Shown piece by piece: positions 38,810 to 49,192 of a stretch of 64,000 nucleotides of DNA. How positions within the stretch are numbered: the first letter of the stretch is position 1; each line of letters begins with the position of its first letter. The notes beneath the pieces were generated by a model that saw nothing but the letters and a program-made list of their open reading frames with translations, had not been told where the DNA came from and ran no database searches. Where the stretch lies: contig OX337228.1 in NCBI GenBank assembly GCA_946965045.2, positions 4,712,001 through 4,776,000 on the forward strand, read 5' to 3'. Position numbers and translations under genes: made by a program. Origin of the DNA: Epithemia pelagica. Its lineage: Eukaryota; Bacillariophyta; Bacillariophyceae; Surirellales; Surirellaceae.

Positions 38810-41800
38810 ATGTCCACAACGACATTTACAACAACTACCAAAGCTGCCTCCACCCTGGTAGTCACGTCTACTCTGTCCAGAGGATCCAGCGCAACGGGCA
38901 ACCTTGCCGATACGAACCACAGCAACAACAACAATCCCAGTGAACCATTGGACAAGGACTCATCGTCGTCGAGTGCGTTACAAAACTCCTCCATGGCCTT
39001 GCGCAGTCGGGCCATGGAGTTAACCAGTGTCTTGTCCGATGACAAGCATTATGGCACCTTTTTGTGTACTCTCTGCAACAAACTCTTGGCCTTGGATGCC
39101 GTGGTGACCAACCAATGTTCGCATGCCTTTTGTTGGTCCTGTTTCCAAGACCATGTGCAACGGCACGTGAAACAAGAGTCTCCGGAACAGCCCAATCATG
39201 ACGACGACAACAATGACGATAATGACAAGGTGGACGCACACAACAAGCCCCTATCCTCCTATCACATACCCTGTCCGCACTGTCAAGCGTCCGTGACTTC
39301 CTCTTCCAATAAACAAGAAGCTACGACATGCATGGAAGTACCAGTGTCCTTGCCAGCAAGTGCATCATCGAATGGATCGGAAGAAACAGACAAAAGCTTG
39401 GTCCAAAACTCACAGCAGCAAACTGTAATACGGTTGGACATTCAACGGTTGGAGGTGGCTCAACCCATGGCGTATCAAGCCATGACGTGGATTCAAGTAG
39501 CCTGCTGTCGCAAACCAAATGGCAACAGTGGTGACAAAAACAGTGGATCCTCCTGCCCTTGGTCGGGGAATTACGGCGATTATCCTCATCATTTGGCTCA
39601 GGAATGTACTTGTCCACCGGCCGCTTCGTCCATGGACGTGCCATCGTCCAAGGGAGTGGAAAAGGATCCAAAGGAACAACAAGAAACGACGGCAGCAGAA
39701 AAGGGTCGAAACGCACGACCATCCTTGCAACGGACCAAATCGATGCCATCCCTATGGCATTGGCCGTTTACTTCACATCCGTCCTTTTCCGCACCCGAAC
39801 ATCAACAACCCTGGCCTTTGGGTCCCGGGAATCCTCGTGGCGATCAATTACCACAGCGACCCAATCATTTTCCATCTCCCACTCCGGGTCGACGGTTTAG
39901 TGCTGGTCCCGGCCTCATGGCCACTGGAAGTTATGCATTGTTGTCTCCCAGCTCCAATTCGTCCGTTCTAAGTCGAAACAATGGCGTCACGACGACTGCG
40001 AGTACCAGTAATTGGTCTTCCTGCGACAGCATGGATTCCAATGGTCCACCCCTGTGTCTACGCAAATCATTGAGTTTGCGAAACATTTCTCGAGATTCTG
40101 CCAATGACTTTCCTCCTCCAGCACCCCATCGTACCAACAGTCCCTATGGAGCCGCGTCGCGTGTCATTACGACTCCCTCCTCCGGCGGTGCTGCCGGGGC
40201 CTTTCAAAATCATCGACGAGCCCATTCTGCCACTGCGGAGCTCTTGCCAAACATTCCACGATGGGAAGATACAAAACCGTCGTCATCCAACAAGGATAAG
40301 GATAAGGATAAGGACAAGACCAAAGACAAGGACAACAGCAAGGACAATTCATCTATCGCGGCTGGGACAAGCAATTCATTGTTGTCGGTTTCCATACCAG
40401 AAGACGGGGGACCCGCCGTGCGAACGGCTAACCATACAAGTAGCACGGCTGAGAACTCTGCGGCAGCTTTGAATCAGTCCAATAGCAATCGTGATCGTGA
40501 TGGACCCCCCAACTTTGCGCGACGCAGTAAATCGGTAACGGCCTCACCGGCAAGTACCTCCAAACCATCGCTTTCTTCGTCCTCCAATCACAAACAACCC
40601 TTGCAAACAAACAGTGGCAACCAGCAACCGTTGCCCCATCAACCGTCCATGAACACTGGGAAACCAGTTCCAGAAGACAAACGGTTACGTAAAAGCCGTC
40701 GAAAATCTAGCCAGACGCCAAGTAACAACTTGAACAGCACGTCTCACAAAGACAATACAAATGGTGAAGATGATGAATCGTCGGGAGATGGAGAAGGTGG
40801 TTTGGGTGAGAATTGGGCCAATACCTCAATCAATAGCTTGACGGCATGGGGAAACAATCATTCTTCCATGGCAAACCTACCAGTGACTCTTACATTGAAC
40901 GAAACGATTGAAGCTTCTCCAAGGCCTTCTGCGACAGCCCCCTCGGTGACCCCCACAACTCCTGGACGGAGCAGTCGAATGGGATCGGATATCGGAGTAG
41001 CGGCAGCAGCACCGCCCTCCCTATTGGTTTCTCCGGGTGCGACAACGGACCGGTCCAAAGTGCAATCCATCTTGGCCAAGGCAGAAAAGCTCAAGAAGCA
41101 AGCCAATGCCAAGTTTAACAAGGGAGATTTCAACGTGGCGCGGTCCTTGTATTCGGATGGTATTCGATGCATGGAAGGAGTACCGAATCGTTGCCCTAAG
41201 GAAGCCGAAATGTTGAGCAATATGCATTCCAACCGAGCTGTTACATATTTCCGAGAGAAGAACTTTAAGGCCTGCATTGAAGATTGTGATGTAGCTGTAC
41301 AATACGATCCATATTACGAGAAATCATGGATCCGTAAATGGCGTGCCCTCATGGCACTGGGGCAGTTTGACCGCGCCTTGGATTGTTTGGAAATGGGGTT
41401 GCATTCCCTTCCAGATTCTGCCAAAATCCGAAAAGAACTCAACAAGACACAAGCCGATATGGACACAGCAACACAGGCGAGGGAGCTGCTGTTCCAGAAG
41501 CGAGATTATGCTGCCGTGAAGGAGAAGTTAAGACCGCTCATAAAAAATGCCGCCATGGACAATATTGCGATTTTGCATTTAGCCTCACGTGCCGATGCGT
41601 ATTTGGGACTCATGGACAGTTCCATGGATAAGATCAATCGGGCACTTCGATACAACCCCCAACAAGCAGACGGTTTAGCAGTACGGGGTGCTATCATGTA
41701 CTTGGCGGGAGAAACCGACAAGGGATTGCATTTGCTTCAAGAAGCGTATGGAATAGACAAGGAAAACAAGAGCATCAAGACAGAATTACAGCAATGCCAT

Positions 41801-43138
41801 CGTACCCACACGTCCTTAACCAAGGGACGATCCTGCGTCAAGCGCGGTCGATACCTAGATGCCATTGAACATTTTACAGCGGCGATTCGAGAAAGAACTC
41901 TTGTTCCGGACAAAACGCCACTGTATGCAATGGTGCGATGCGAACGAGCCGAGGCGTGGATGTTGTCGAACAAATATCCGGAAGCGCTCAAGGATTGTGA
42001 AGATGTTCTTAGTGCGCAAAAAGAAAATGCCACGGCTTGGACTATACGCGCGGAAATCCTGGTTGCCATGGGCAAAGCCGAAGATGCTCAGAAGGAACTC
42101 CTGGCCATTCGGAAAGAGCCATGGGGAATGGACAATACGACAATTGAAGAAGGTTATCGCCGTGTTGACTTTGAGTTGCGAGTACAGAAAGCCGATGAGG
42201 AATTGTTGAAATTTGTGGCCACTCTGGAACAAGGGTTGGGCAATGTTCGACCCGCCGTGAATCGCGGAGAAAGCGTCGTGGATCTGAACAGCGGAAGCAA
42301 AAGTCGGCTTGACAAAGATGACAATCGTCAACAGCAACAAGAACAACGACGAGCAAGTCTGGGAAGTCGTGTCTCTGTAGGAAGCAATGGCTCGGGGGCC
42401 CCCATGTCGGCACAACGATCCTCCGAACGAGGCAATCGTGCCGAACCACAACAGCGTCGTGCAACGCGGCGTCGAAACCCACAAAAATCTTCTTCTACAA
42501 CCACTCATGGAAGTACAGAGTATACCGATTCTGTCTTGCTTTCTCCTCAACAACAGCAACAGCATCAAAGCTCCTCCAATCTCAATCACAACAACAACAA
42601 CAATAATAGTAGTGGTCGATCACCGCCCGTGTCTCCACAACGCCGTCCCAAGACTGGCGTCCGTCGTGCTGCATCAAGTCGGCGGTTGTTGTCCGCTTCG
42701 ACTTCATCGGGAGACGATGGACGTCCACAGTCGCAAGTTCGTCGCTCCTCTGTAGAACGACAAGGTTCGAGTCGTCGCTTGACACAGGCAAGTGGTGGTG
42801 GTGGTGGTGGTGGTGGCAGCAATCGGAACGGGGGTTTGGACGATCGAACGGGAGGAGGCGTTCATCGACAATCGTCCCGACGACACTTGTCGTCGTCTGC
42901 GTCCTCCGGAGCTCCACCCGAACAGGCACCGCCTCCATCACATGCCCATTCGCAACAACGTCGTATGAGTGCTGGTACCCAACAAAGCAATGAAGACTGG
43001 AATGGTGTGCGTCCTCAGCGTCCCTCCAACAAACAACGATCTATGGAACGCCGCATGAGTGCCGAACGTGGTTCTTCGAGCAACATGTCCGATACGACGA
43101 ATCAGTATCATGAACGATCCAATACCAAGCGAATGTAA
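38810..43138 (+). CDS. RING-finger and TPR-repeat protein, probable E3 ubiquitin ligase or co-chaperone
   Basis: 1442 codons from ATG 38810. A C3HC4 RING is spelled out by Cys86, Cys89, Cys103, His105, Cys108, Cys111, Cys155 and Cys158; an acidic Asn/Asp insert separates the last pair. Downstream, CCRKPN...SCPWSG...HHLAQEC resembles a TRAF-type zinc finger. A disordered Ser/Asn/Pro region with a KDKDKDKTKDKD run spans roughly residues 260-740. Several TPR units occupy about 745-1135 (AEKLKKQANAKFNKGDFNVA, then YSDGIRCMEG and NRAVTYFREKNFKACIEDCD). The tail is disordered and rich in Arg/Ser/Gln with a Gly run. TPRs often bind Hsp70/Hsp90 tails or partner proteins, so a chaperone-linked ubiquitin ligase is the likely role. 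Confidence 0.85.
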   Translation: MSTTTFTTTTKAASTLVVTSTLSRGSSATGNLADTNHSNNNNPSEPLDKDSSSSSALQNSSMALRSRAMELTSVLSDDKHYGTFLCTLCNKLLALDAVVTNQCSHAFCWSCFQDHVQRHVKQESPEQPNHDDDNNDDNDKVDAHNKPLSSYHIPCPHCQASVTSSSNKQEATTCMEVPVSLPASASSNGSEETDKSLVQNSQQQTVIRLDIQRLEVAQPMAYQAMTWIQVACCRKPNGNSGDKNSGSSCPWSGNYGDYPHHLAQECTCPPAASSMDVPSSKGVEKDPKEQQETTAAEKGRNARPSLQRTKSMPSLWHWPFTSHPSFSAPEHQQPWPLGPGNPRGDQLPQRPNHFPSPTPGRRFSAGPGLMATGSYALLSPSSNSSVLSRNNGVTTTASTSNWSSCDSMDSNGPPLCLRKSLSLRNISRDSANDFPPPAPHRTNSPYGAASRVITTPSSGGAAGAFQNHRRAHSATAELLPNIPRWEDTKPSSSNKDKDKDKDKTKDKDNSKDNSSIAAGTSNSLLSVSIPEDGGPAVRTANHTSSTAENSAAALNQSNSNRDRDGPPNFARRSKSVTASPASTSKPSLSSSSNHKQPLQTNSGNQQPLPHQPSMNTGKPVPEDKRLRKSRRKSSQTPSNNLNSTSHKDNTNGEDDESSGDGEGGLGENWANTSINSLTAWGNNHSSMANLPVTLTLNETIEASPRPSATAPSVTPTTPGRSSRMGSDIGVAAAAPPSLLVSPGATTDRSKVQSILAKAEKLKKQANAKFNKGDFNVARSLYSDGIRCMEGVPNRCPKEAEMLSNMHSNRAVTYFREKNFKACIEDCDVAVQYDPYYEKSWIRKWRALMALGQFDRALDCLEMGLHSLPDSAKIRKELNKTQADMDTATQARELLFQKRDYAAVKEKLRPLIKNAAMDNIAILHLASRADAYLGLMDSSMDKINRALRYNPQQADGLAVRGAIMYLAGETDKGLHLLQEAYGIDKENKSIKTELQQCHRTHTSLTKGRSCVKRGRYLDAIEHFTAAIRERTLVPDKTPLYAMVRCERAEAWMLSNKYPEALKDCEDVLSAQKENATAWTIRAEILVAMGKAEDAQKELLAIRKEPWGMDNTTIEEGYRRVDFELRVQKADEELLKFVATLEQGLGNVRPAVNRGESVVDLNSGSKSRLDKDDNRQQQQEQRRASLGSRVSVGSNGSGAPMSAQRSSERGNRAEPQQRRATRRRNPQKSSSTTTHGSTEYTDSVLLSPQQQQQHQSSSNLNHNNNNNNSSGRSPPVSPQRRPKTGVRRAASSRRLLSASTSSGDDGRPQSQVRRSSVERQGSSRRLTQASGGGGGGGGSNRNGGLDDRTGGGVHRQSSRRHLSSSASSGAPPEQAPPPSHAHSQQRRMSAGTQQSNEDWNGVRPQRPSNKQRSMERRMSAERGSSSNMSDTTNQYHERSNTKRM

Positions 43139-43581
43139 TATCCAATCCATGGATGAAACCATTCCAAAATAGAATGGTTTCGATGTCTCATCCTGGCTGT
43201 TTGTTTGGGACAGTACAAAAATACCTTTCTTGAATGACATGGGATAACGCTGGCCAACTTGAAGCATGGTCGGAACGATTGTCCCATCCCCAAAAGAAAA
43301 GGAGCAGAAACAAGAAAGAAAAAGACTAACTACTAAAGAATATAGATTATGCCAAATCAACAATGAATCAGCGTGGACCTTTTGTCAAAAGGTATCTTTG
43401 TCGAGTAAAGCGGAGGCTAGTCATGATTGTTTGTTTCGTTGGTTCTTTTCTTTCTCTAGGGAATTGAGAACAGTAGAACGTTAAGGATATCACTATATTC
43501 GTAGTTAGGTTATGACAATTCGCAATGGTTAGTATTTCCTTGTCGTTTTGCTCGTTTTCGTGTTGGTGTCTGTTTTTGTTT
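43139..43581. other. Convergent 3' region
   Basis: Space between the ends of the RING-TPR gene (plus) and the methyltransferase gene (minus). No gene is seen; it is AT-rich and probably holds both 3' UTRs. Confidence 0.6.
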
Positions 43582-44961
43582 CTAGGGAATTTGATACACT
43601 TGTGCGACGGTATCACTCTTCATGAGGACGGGACCGACTTGATCGGGTTGCAAGGGATCGGACGATGCATTCAATACTTTTCGTCGACTGGCGGTATAGG
43701 AAATGCGACAGTTGTACAAGCGGGCATTATCTTGAGTCCGCATCATTTCCACATTGCCTTCCAATCGCGTCGATTCCCCGTGTAACAACGGAATGGCCGA
43801 TTTGAAATAAAAGGTTTGTTGTCCCCAATGCGTATATCCTTGATCCGGTGCCGTCGACAATTGGGCGGCATGCAGAATGGGAGGAGGTTTGGTCCCGTCG
43901 TCCTCCTCGGGCTTGGGTGGATCGCCTCCGGGCGGATCATTGTCAAAGTCCGCCACGAACCATCCCGCCAATCCACTGACGGGTCCCGCCAACCGGCTCC
44001 CATTCATGTCAAAGGAAAAGGTCGCTTGCGGATCACTGGCTTCAATGCCTCGAGCATCCTGCAAGGTACACGTGGCCAAATTGTAATCTTGAATACACTT
44101 GGGTTCGGCCAAGACGGCTTCGGGTGGCAATTCCGTCCATCGACTGCTGTACAAGTAATAATCTTGTTGTTCCTTGTCAAAGTCATTTTGCAACACGTCC
44201 ATTGTGACACCATAGACGGTTTGCGTGGTGGTACAAAATTCGTTCCAATCGGCCATGGCTCCCGCGTAATCCCGATGAGCCGCCTTGCGTTCGTCTTCAT
44301 CGACAATGGGCGCAATGTACATGCGGACATGACTGGGCATTAAAATTCCCGTCTTGGGTTTCAAGAACCGATCGCGTGCTCGCAATAAGGAATCCATCAT
44401 ACTTTCTCGCAACAAGAAATAACCCATCCATTCCGAAATGATAATGTCGACACAGCGTTGCGAGGATTCTCCCGTTTCGTCGTCGTCGTCAGGCACGACT
44501 TGCAACTCATCTTGTTCCATGGGCAATTCGACTGTTTCGACCACAGATTGAATGACCGTCACAATATGACTGACATTGTTGGCCTTCATGACTTGTTCGG
44601 CATGTTTGGCCATGTCGGTATACTCAATGGCGTACACTTTGCGGGCTCCCGCTTGGGCGGCCCAGACGGCCAAAATGCCCGATCCCGTGCCGACATCCAT
44701 CACCACCTTGTCTTGAAAGAGGTGCGCATTGCCCAAAATGGCCGAATGGTACGCGGCCATGCGATTGTGATCGGCCAACATTTGCTTTTGATGATACAAT
44801 TGCGCATAGGAACAAAAGTAATTGGCAAAATCCGTCGCCTGCGCTTGCGCATTCCCATCAAAGGAGGGAATTTCGCCCGTCGAAGAGGCATTGCGAAAGG
44901 ATGATGTGGGAGTAGACTCCACATGTTCGCCTGGAGGAGTAGTGTTGGCGTCGTCCGTCAT
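43582..44961 (-). CDS. Protein arginine N-methyltransferase (type I-like)
   Basis: 459 codons from ATG 44961. SAM-binding motif I is VVMDVGTGSGILAVWAAQAG (about 87-106), then KVYAIEYTDMAKHA. The double-E loop is IIISEWMGYFLLRESM with Glu177 and Glu186. The THW loop appears as GYTHWGQQTFYF, preceded by LSTAP. These define the PRMT family, which methylates arginine in histones and RNA-binding proteins. The N-terminal YFCSYAQLYHQKQML resembles the start of PRMT cores. An acidic insert (VPDDDDETGESS) follows beta strand 4. The frame is open upstream to a GTG at 45321 with another ATG at 45201, giving a basic extension; I prefer 44961 because homology starts shortly after. The subfamily is not resolved. 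Confidence 0.9.
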   Translation of the reverse strand: MTDDANTTPPGEHVESTPTSSFRNASSTGEIPSFDGNAQAQATDFANYFCSYAQLYHQKQMLADHNRMAAYHSAILGNAHLFQDKVVMDVGTGSGILAVWAAQAGARKVYAIEYTDMAKHAEQVMKANNVSHIVTVIQSVVETVELPMEQDELQVVPDDDDETGESSQRCVDIIISEWMGYFLLRESMMDSLLRARDRFLKPKTGILMPSHVRMYIAPIVDEDERKAAHRDYAGAMADWNEFCTTTQTVYGVTMDVLQNDFDKEQQDYYLYSSRWTELPPEAVLAEPKCIQDYNLATCTLQDARGIEASDPQATFSFDMNGSRLAGPVSGLAGWFVADFDNDPPGGDPPKPEEDDGTKPPPILHAAQLSTAPDQGYTHWGQQTFYFKSAIPLLHGESTRLEGNVEMMRTQDNARLYNCRISYTASRRKVLNASSDPLQPDQVGPVLMKSDTVAQVYQIP

Positions 44962-45562
44962 GGTTTGGACACTTTTGTTTCTAGCGAGGGCGTTGCTCCA
45001 CCGATAGGGAGAGGAAAAATGAATGGATCTCCGTATCCGTTGGATACTAACAGTTTTGAAGCGATCTAAGCGCGATCTATTATTTTCTGCGACTCCCACC
45101 ACGTTCTCTGAATTTTGTCCGTTGCCAAAATTTCGGAACCTCATTCCCCCGCAAGCCGATCGGGAAAAGTCGTGAAACCAAATGGGATCGATGGACGACA
45201 TCCGATCCCCTTTGCCCTTCTCTTTTCCAACATCGTCGGATCGGAGTTTGGAAAGGAACACACTCGAATGCATCGGATCTCCACAAGACCGATTCTTTCC
45301 GTTCACCCTCTCCCGATCCACATCACATACAACAGAGCTTCCGAATGATTCGCGATGCCACTTAGTGGCGTCGTCTATTCACTCTTGTGGATGTGCCCCT
45401 CATCCGATTAATCGCTCTCACAAATTCTGGATCGACAAGACTCCTCCGAGCACATTTTCGCTTCTCTCCATCACAATTTGGCACTTGCTTTGTTTCCGAG
45501 GAAAAAAGACTCCCCATTCTTCATTCTCCATTCGCCTAAAGTTTTTCTCCACGTTCATCATC
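44962..45562. promoter_or_regulatory. Divergent promoter region, methyltransferase / secreted protein
   Basis: Six hundred bases lie between two divergently transcribed genes. The minus frame stays open across part of it, so an N-terminal extension of the methyltransferase cannot be excluded. Confidence 0.4.
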
Positions 45563-46542
45563 ATGGTCCTTTGCCGAGTTCCCTTTATCGTGGTGATTGT
45601 GCTCCTCTCCTTTCTGGTGGTGACGGCCGACCACAGCAAAAAGTCTCACAGCAAAAAGAGCAGCAAACATGGCAAGGGATATTCAAGACAACGGGTGCGT
45701 ACCAAATGGATCTTGGCTGTGATCTCTCTAGTCTCCCAAGCTCCAAACCATCTCTCTCACACACACACGATGGCCTTGTGTTCTTCTTGTTGGTCCTCCC
45801 AACCACCATTTTGCAGAAATGCAAAGACTGTGGAAGCTTTACGACCCACAAACTCATTGACTGTCTCCCTCCCCAATCATCACAACCTGTCCTCGTAGCA
45901 CCCGATGTGGGGCAATGTGCCCAAAATGTGCACGAATGGATCTCCTTTGTTCAAGTGCATCATCCTCAATGTCACTTGGCCAGTGTCTCGGATGCCTTTC
46001 AATTGCAATATTTTGCCACTCATGATTCCCAACAACATCCCTTTTTGCTGGGAATACTGCGTCATGAATTTCATGCGCTCGCCTGTTTCAAGCAACCCTC
46101 GGACAAGACGTGCAATCGACATTGGTACGATTTCAAGGGTCACGAGGTCAAACTCAAGGCCGAACAGTGGTACAATGGGTTGGCCAATACCAAGGTGGAT
46201 CCGGACCAATTTTTGGACGTGGTGACGACGGTAGCCTACATGGACGGACAGGGCAACGCTCTCTTGCACGATGCTCCGGCGTCTCAACTCTTTTCCCATG
46301 CCATGGTCGAATGCTGTATTGACGATCAATGTTCCCGAACCCAAGTGGATCTGGTCGAGGAAGAAAATACGACGACGGGAGTCGACGACCCGGTGCGTCA
46401 TCGACAACGACGAGCCCAAGGACAACAACAAGAACCACAAAAGCTCCAACAACAACGATCCAAGCGGAAACGGGGACTTTCTGCTCCCTCGCCCAGACGT
46501 GCCGCGGCCCACGCCCCTACGGCACCCGCAAGGGCAATCTAA
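45563..46542 (+). CDS. Secreted Cys/His-containing protein of unknown function with basic tail
   Basis: Exons 45563-45694 and 45817-46542 (285 codons). The 122-bp intron has GTGCGT and TTTTGCAG ends and phase 0. The start is ATG 45563; a longer TTG-initiated frame in another phase is ignored. The first 22 residues form a signal peptide (MVLCRVPFIVVIVLLSFLVV) followed by His/Lys/Ser repeats (HSKKSHSKKSSKHGKG). Exon 2 has several cysteines (KCKDCGS, DVGQCAQ, HHPQCHL, CFKQPSDKTCN, ECCIDDQC), suggesting a disulfide-bonded secreted domain. A Gln/Arg/Lys-rich tail (RSKRKRGLSAPSPRR) ends it. I do not recognise the family. Lys/Ser-rich secreted proteins occur in diatom cell walls, but that link is speculative. 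Confidence 0.7.
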
Positions 46543-47188
46543 GATTGTAATAGTTTAGGTTCTCAATCTCACGTGGATGGACAGCGGACCATCCACAATC
46601 AATCCGTGTCTCTTGGACACTAGCTCCGACCGGGACCCGCATGCAAGAAATCTGGGAAAATGACGGCAGTGGAGACATGGAAGCCATCGAACCATTTCTT
46701 CTCGCCTGGTTTCGATCGGATGGTCCCTCACACCTGTATTCGTAGCTATATATGCATAAAGGTTTTGTTTCCATATTCCTATTAGTCCTTCTCCAAACAC
46801 ACTACTCCTAGGACTCCTAGGAGTACCTACCTAGAGACACCGTCAACGGATTTATCCATAGCTAAGGCAAGCTATCTCTCTAGCTTGACTGCCGCGCTGA
46901 CCGTTGAATTTCAACAAACACCATGAGCAGTTCATTGTGAAAAAAAAACAGGACAAAACAAGCTCATGAACAAACAAAAAGTACAAGAAGAAAGAAGAAT
47001 TACATAAGGTTACCCCCATCATTCTTGCGACACAGGGAGTGAGCCGTAGTTGTAAAACTGGTTTACCGAGAGGATTGGCTGGATGAAGCTTCTCGCATAA
47101 AATCCCTTTCCATCATCTCGGAATCAATTTTCCACGGCTCGATTTGACAAGAAAAAGAACAAAGCTCTCACACTCATATGCGACAACT
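46543..47188. other. Intergenic with 3' hairpin
   Basis: GTGGATGG at 46573-46580 and CCATCCAC at 46589-46596 form a perfect 8-bp hairpin about 30 bases after the secreted-protein stop. ACTCCTAGGACTCCTAGGAGT near 46803-46825 is also partly palindromic. No gene is seen. Confidence 0.5.
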
Positions 47189-48553
47189 ATGAGATCTTCG
47201 ACATGGATAATCCTTTTCATACTTGGATTGGCATGCACTTGGAATATTCTTTTTCAGCAGCGAACAAATGGATTGGTTTTTTCTCGCTACAATTTTTCTA
47301 TTCACAATGAAGTGCTTCACTTGTTGTTGTTACCAGAACAAGACTCCGTGACAACCAACACAACAGTGATGTCAACAACAGCAAATGAGGGCATTCTTCC
47401 ATCCATGTCAAACAATTCACTTCTCGACAAGCAGTCTCCTTCTCCAGAGGATAACGCCGACGACACGCCCCGAAATCTCGATCGCCGAATTGCCGACAAG
47501 AGTATTTTGTTCGTTCACATTGGCAAGGCGGGAGGGGAAACCATCAAGGGTATTTTGCGCGTGGGCTGTACCTCACGTGCCAACAAAAACCGTCGCCGCC
47601 AGTGTTTCCATGCATTGGTGCCCAGTCGACTTTCGACCAAGGTTGGGGCCTACCTTCATTGTTTCGACTATAAATACGATGAGCCCCTGGAGGCAGGAGG
47701 CTCTGTCTTTCCGAAAAGGAATCCGGACGACTGGGCCTTTTTGTTGAATCTGCGACATCCGGTTGATCGGGCCAAGTCATGGTACGAATACGTTCATCCA
47801 TACAATTGCAACAACGTCACGGACAGTGTCCAATGCAAAGCTGCAAGGAGTTGGAAGAGTGACCCCAATGGGTGGGTGGCTCAATTTTATGGAACCTGTT
47901 TTCCGACCCTCCAAGATTGGGCGTGGGCGGTTACTCCACCGCAGCAACAACAAGAACTTGACAACGAATCCCAGGCTCAAAGAAGAAATGGCTCCGCCGT
48001 CTCTAGGAATGCTGTCAATTGTACAAAGTTGGCCTTCGATGCCTTTCGTGGCAGCTCCAACCTGGCAAAGGTTGGACTGACCGCACATATGCGTGCCAAT
48101 TTGCAAAGCTACGCACATTCCCCACTCCAACTTGTCCCACGAACTGCATCCTCTCGGAACAATTCACGAAACAACAAAAAGGACAAATCCATCACGCGCA
48201 ATGGAGACCGTCCTGTGCTATTGGTTCGAACTCGTTTGTTGTGGTCGGATTTGAAAACTCTGGATCGTCAATTAGGCGGTACAGGGAACTTTGGCGAATT
48301 GGAAGGATCGGCCTATACGCATGGGAGTGGAGCCTACCGTAAAGGAAAATCTCAAGATAATATGACAATCCTTGTCCGTGCCATGTGTTGCGCCCTTATA
48401 GACGAATTGCGTACCTATCGCCTCTTGGTCCAAACCGCCGCCAATTGGAATACCACGACCAAACAGGAGGAAGAAACCTATCTCCTTGAACGGTGTGACG
48501 ATCAATGGCAAAACTGGAATGATTTGGAGAAGTATTGCACCAACCCATCATGA
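47189..48553 (+). CDS. Type II membrane sulfotransferase-like protein
   Basis: 454 codons from ATG 47189; an in-frame TTG at 47144 is ignored. An N-terminal anchor (STWIILFILGLACTWNILF) follows a short cytoplasmic start, as in Golgi type II enzymes. ILFVHIGKAGGETIKGIL (near residue 105) fits the 5'-phosphosulfate loop that binds PAPS, and LLNLRHPVDRAKSWYEYV (near 185-200) fits the 3'-phosphate motif RxxxxRxxSxY. Several NxS/T sites are present, for example NNVTDS. The enzyme would transfer sulfate to glycans in the Golgi. The acceptor cannot be told. The gene converges on the small membrane-protein gene at 48674. Confidence 0.75.
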   Translation: MRSSTWIILFILGLACTWNILFQQRTNGLVFSRYNFSIHNEVLHLLLLPEQDSVTTNTTVMSTTANEGILPSMSNNSLLDKQSPSPEDNADDTPRNLDRRIADKSILFVHIGKAGGETIKGILRVGCTSRANKNRRRQCFHALVPSRLSTKVGAYLHCFDYKYDEPLEAGGSVFPKRNPDDWAFLLNLRHPVDRAKSWYEYVHPYNCNNVTDSVQCKAARSWKSDPNGWVAQFYGTCFPTLQDWAWAVTPPQQQQELDNESQAQRRNGSAVSRNAVNCTKLAFDAFRGSSNLAKVGLTAHMRANLQSYAHSPLQLVPRTASSRNNSRNNKKDKSITRNGDRPVLLVRTRLLWSDLKTLDRQLGGTGNFGELEGSAYTHGSGAYRKGKSQDNMTILVRAMCCALIDELRTYRLLVQTAANWNTTTKQEEETYLLERCDDQWQNWNDLEKYCTNPS

Positions 48554-48673
48554 TGACGAAGCCGTAAGACGCAAGAGAGAGCTTGATCAATGTTCCATTG
48601 AAACGAGTTTCTAGTAGAGACCCTGTTGGATTGCCAATATGGTTTAACCTTCGACCGCACCAAACGCGTCATC

Positions 48674-49192
48674 TCAAGCCTCAGACTGCGCGTATGCTCC
48701 AAAGTATTGGAGAAGCCTCTGTTCATAAGAGGACCGTGGGGAGAATATCGATGCTGCTTCAAGCTTTGGCTTTTCCTCCCCGTGGTTGGTTTGGGGCCAC
48801 GACAAGCATGTGTTATGCTGCTCTTTCATACCTTTGTCTTCTGCTGTCCATGTGGTGCTCGTGTGGCGTTCCAGATAATGGGCCATCTGAACAAGAGCAT
48901 GGGTCTCTGTCTCAGAAATGTCATGACCGTCATCGTTGTCGTCTTCTTCTGAGTCGTTCTCGTGGTTGCTAGGAATCTTCTTGTTTGGCGTTAGCCATGG
49001 ATCGACCATTTTGGTGCTTGAATACGTTTTACGGACATGACGACGAATTTTGCGGTTTCTGTTGCTACCGAGATTGGGACTCGTCCCTGTTTGAGTGACG
49101 ACGCAACCAACCACTCCGCTCACAACCACCACGAGGGCTCCCGACCATGTCGCCCATGCGATGATATGTGTCGTAAGAGACGAAGGCAACAT
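48674..49192 (-). CDS. Small single-pass membrane protein, unknown function
   Basis: 172 codons from ATG 49192. One hydrophobic segment near the N-terminus (WATWSGALVVVVSGVVGCVV, about 13-32) is followed by a basic stretch (NRNRKIRRHVRKT) and an acidic one (NDSEEDDNDDGHD). No known domain. The ATG, spacing and convergent position to the sulfotransferase gene (120 bases apart) support a real gene, but evidence is limited. Confidence 0.5.
   Translation of the reverse strand: MLPSSLTTHIIAWATWSGALVVVVSGVVGCVVTQTGTSPNLGSNRNRKIRRHVRKTYSSTKMVDPWLTPNKKIPSNHENDSEEDDNDDGHDISETETHALVQMAHYLERHTSTTWTAEDKGMKEQHNTCLSWPQTNHGEEKPKLEAASIFSPRSSYEQRLLQYFGAYAQSEA

Noticed and set aside
44962-45321. N-terminal extension of the methyltransferase
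   Set aside because: The upstream frame begins with GTG and shows no conserved sequence; an ATG at 45201 leaves it possible but not preferred.
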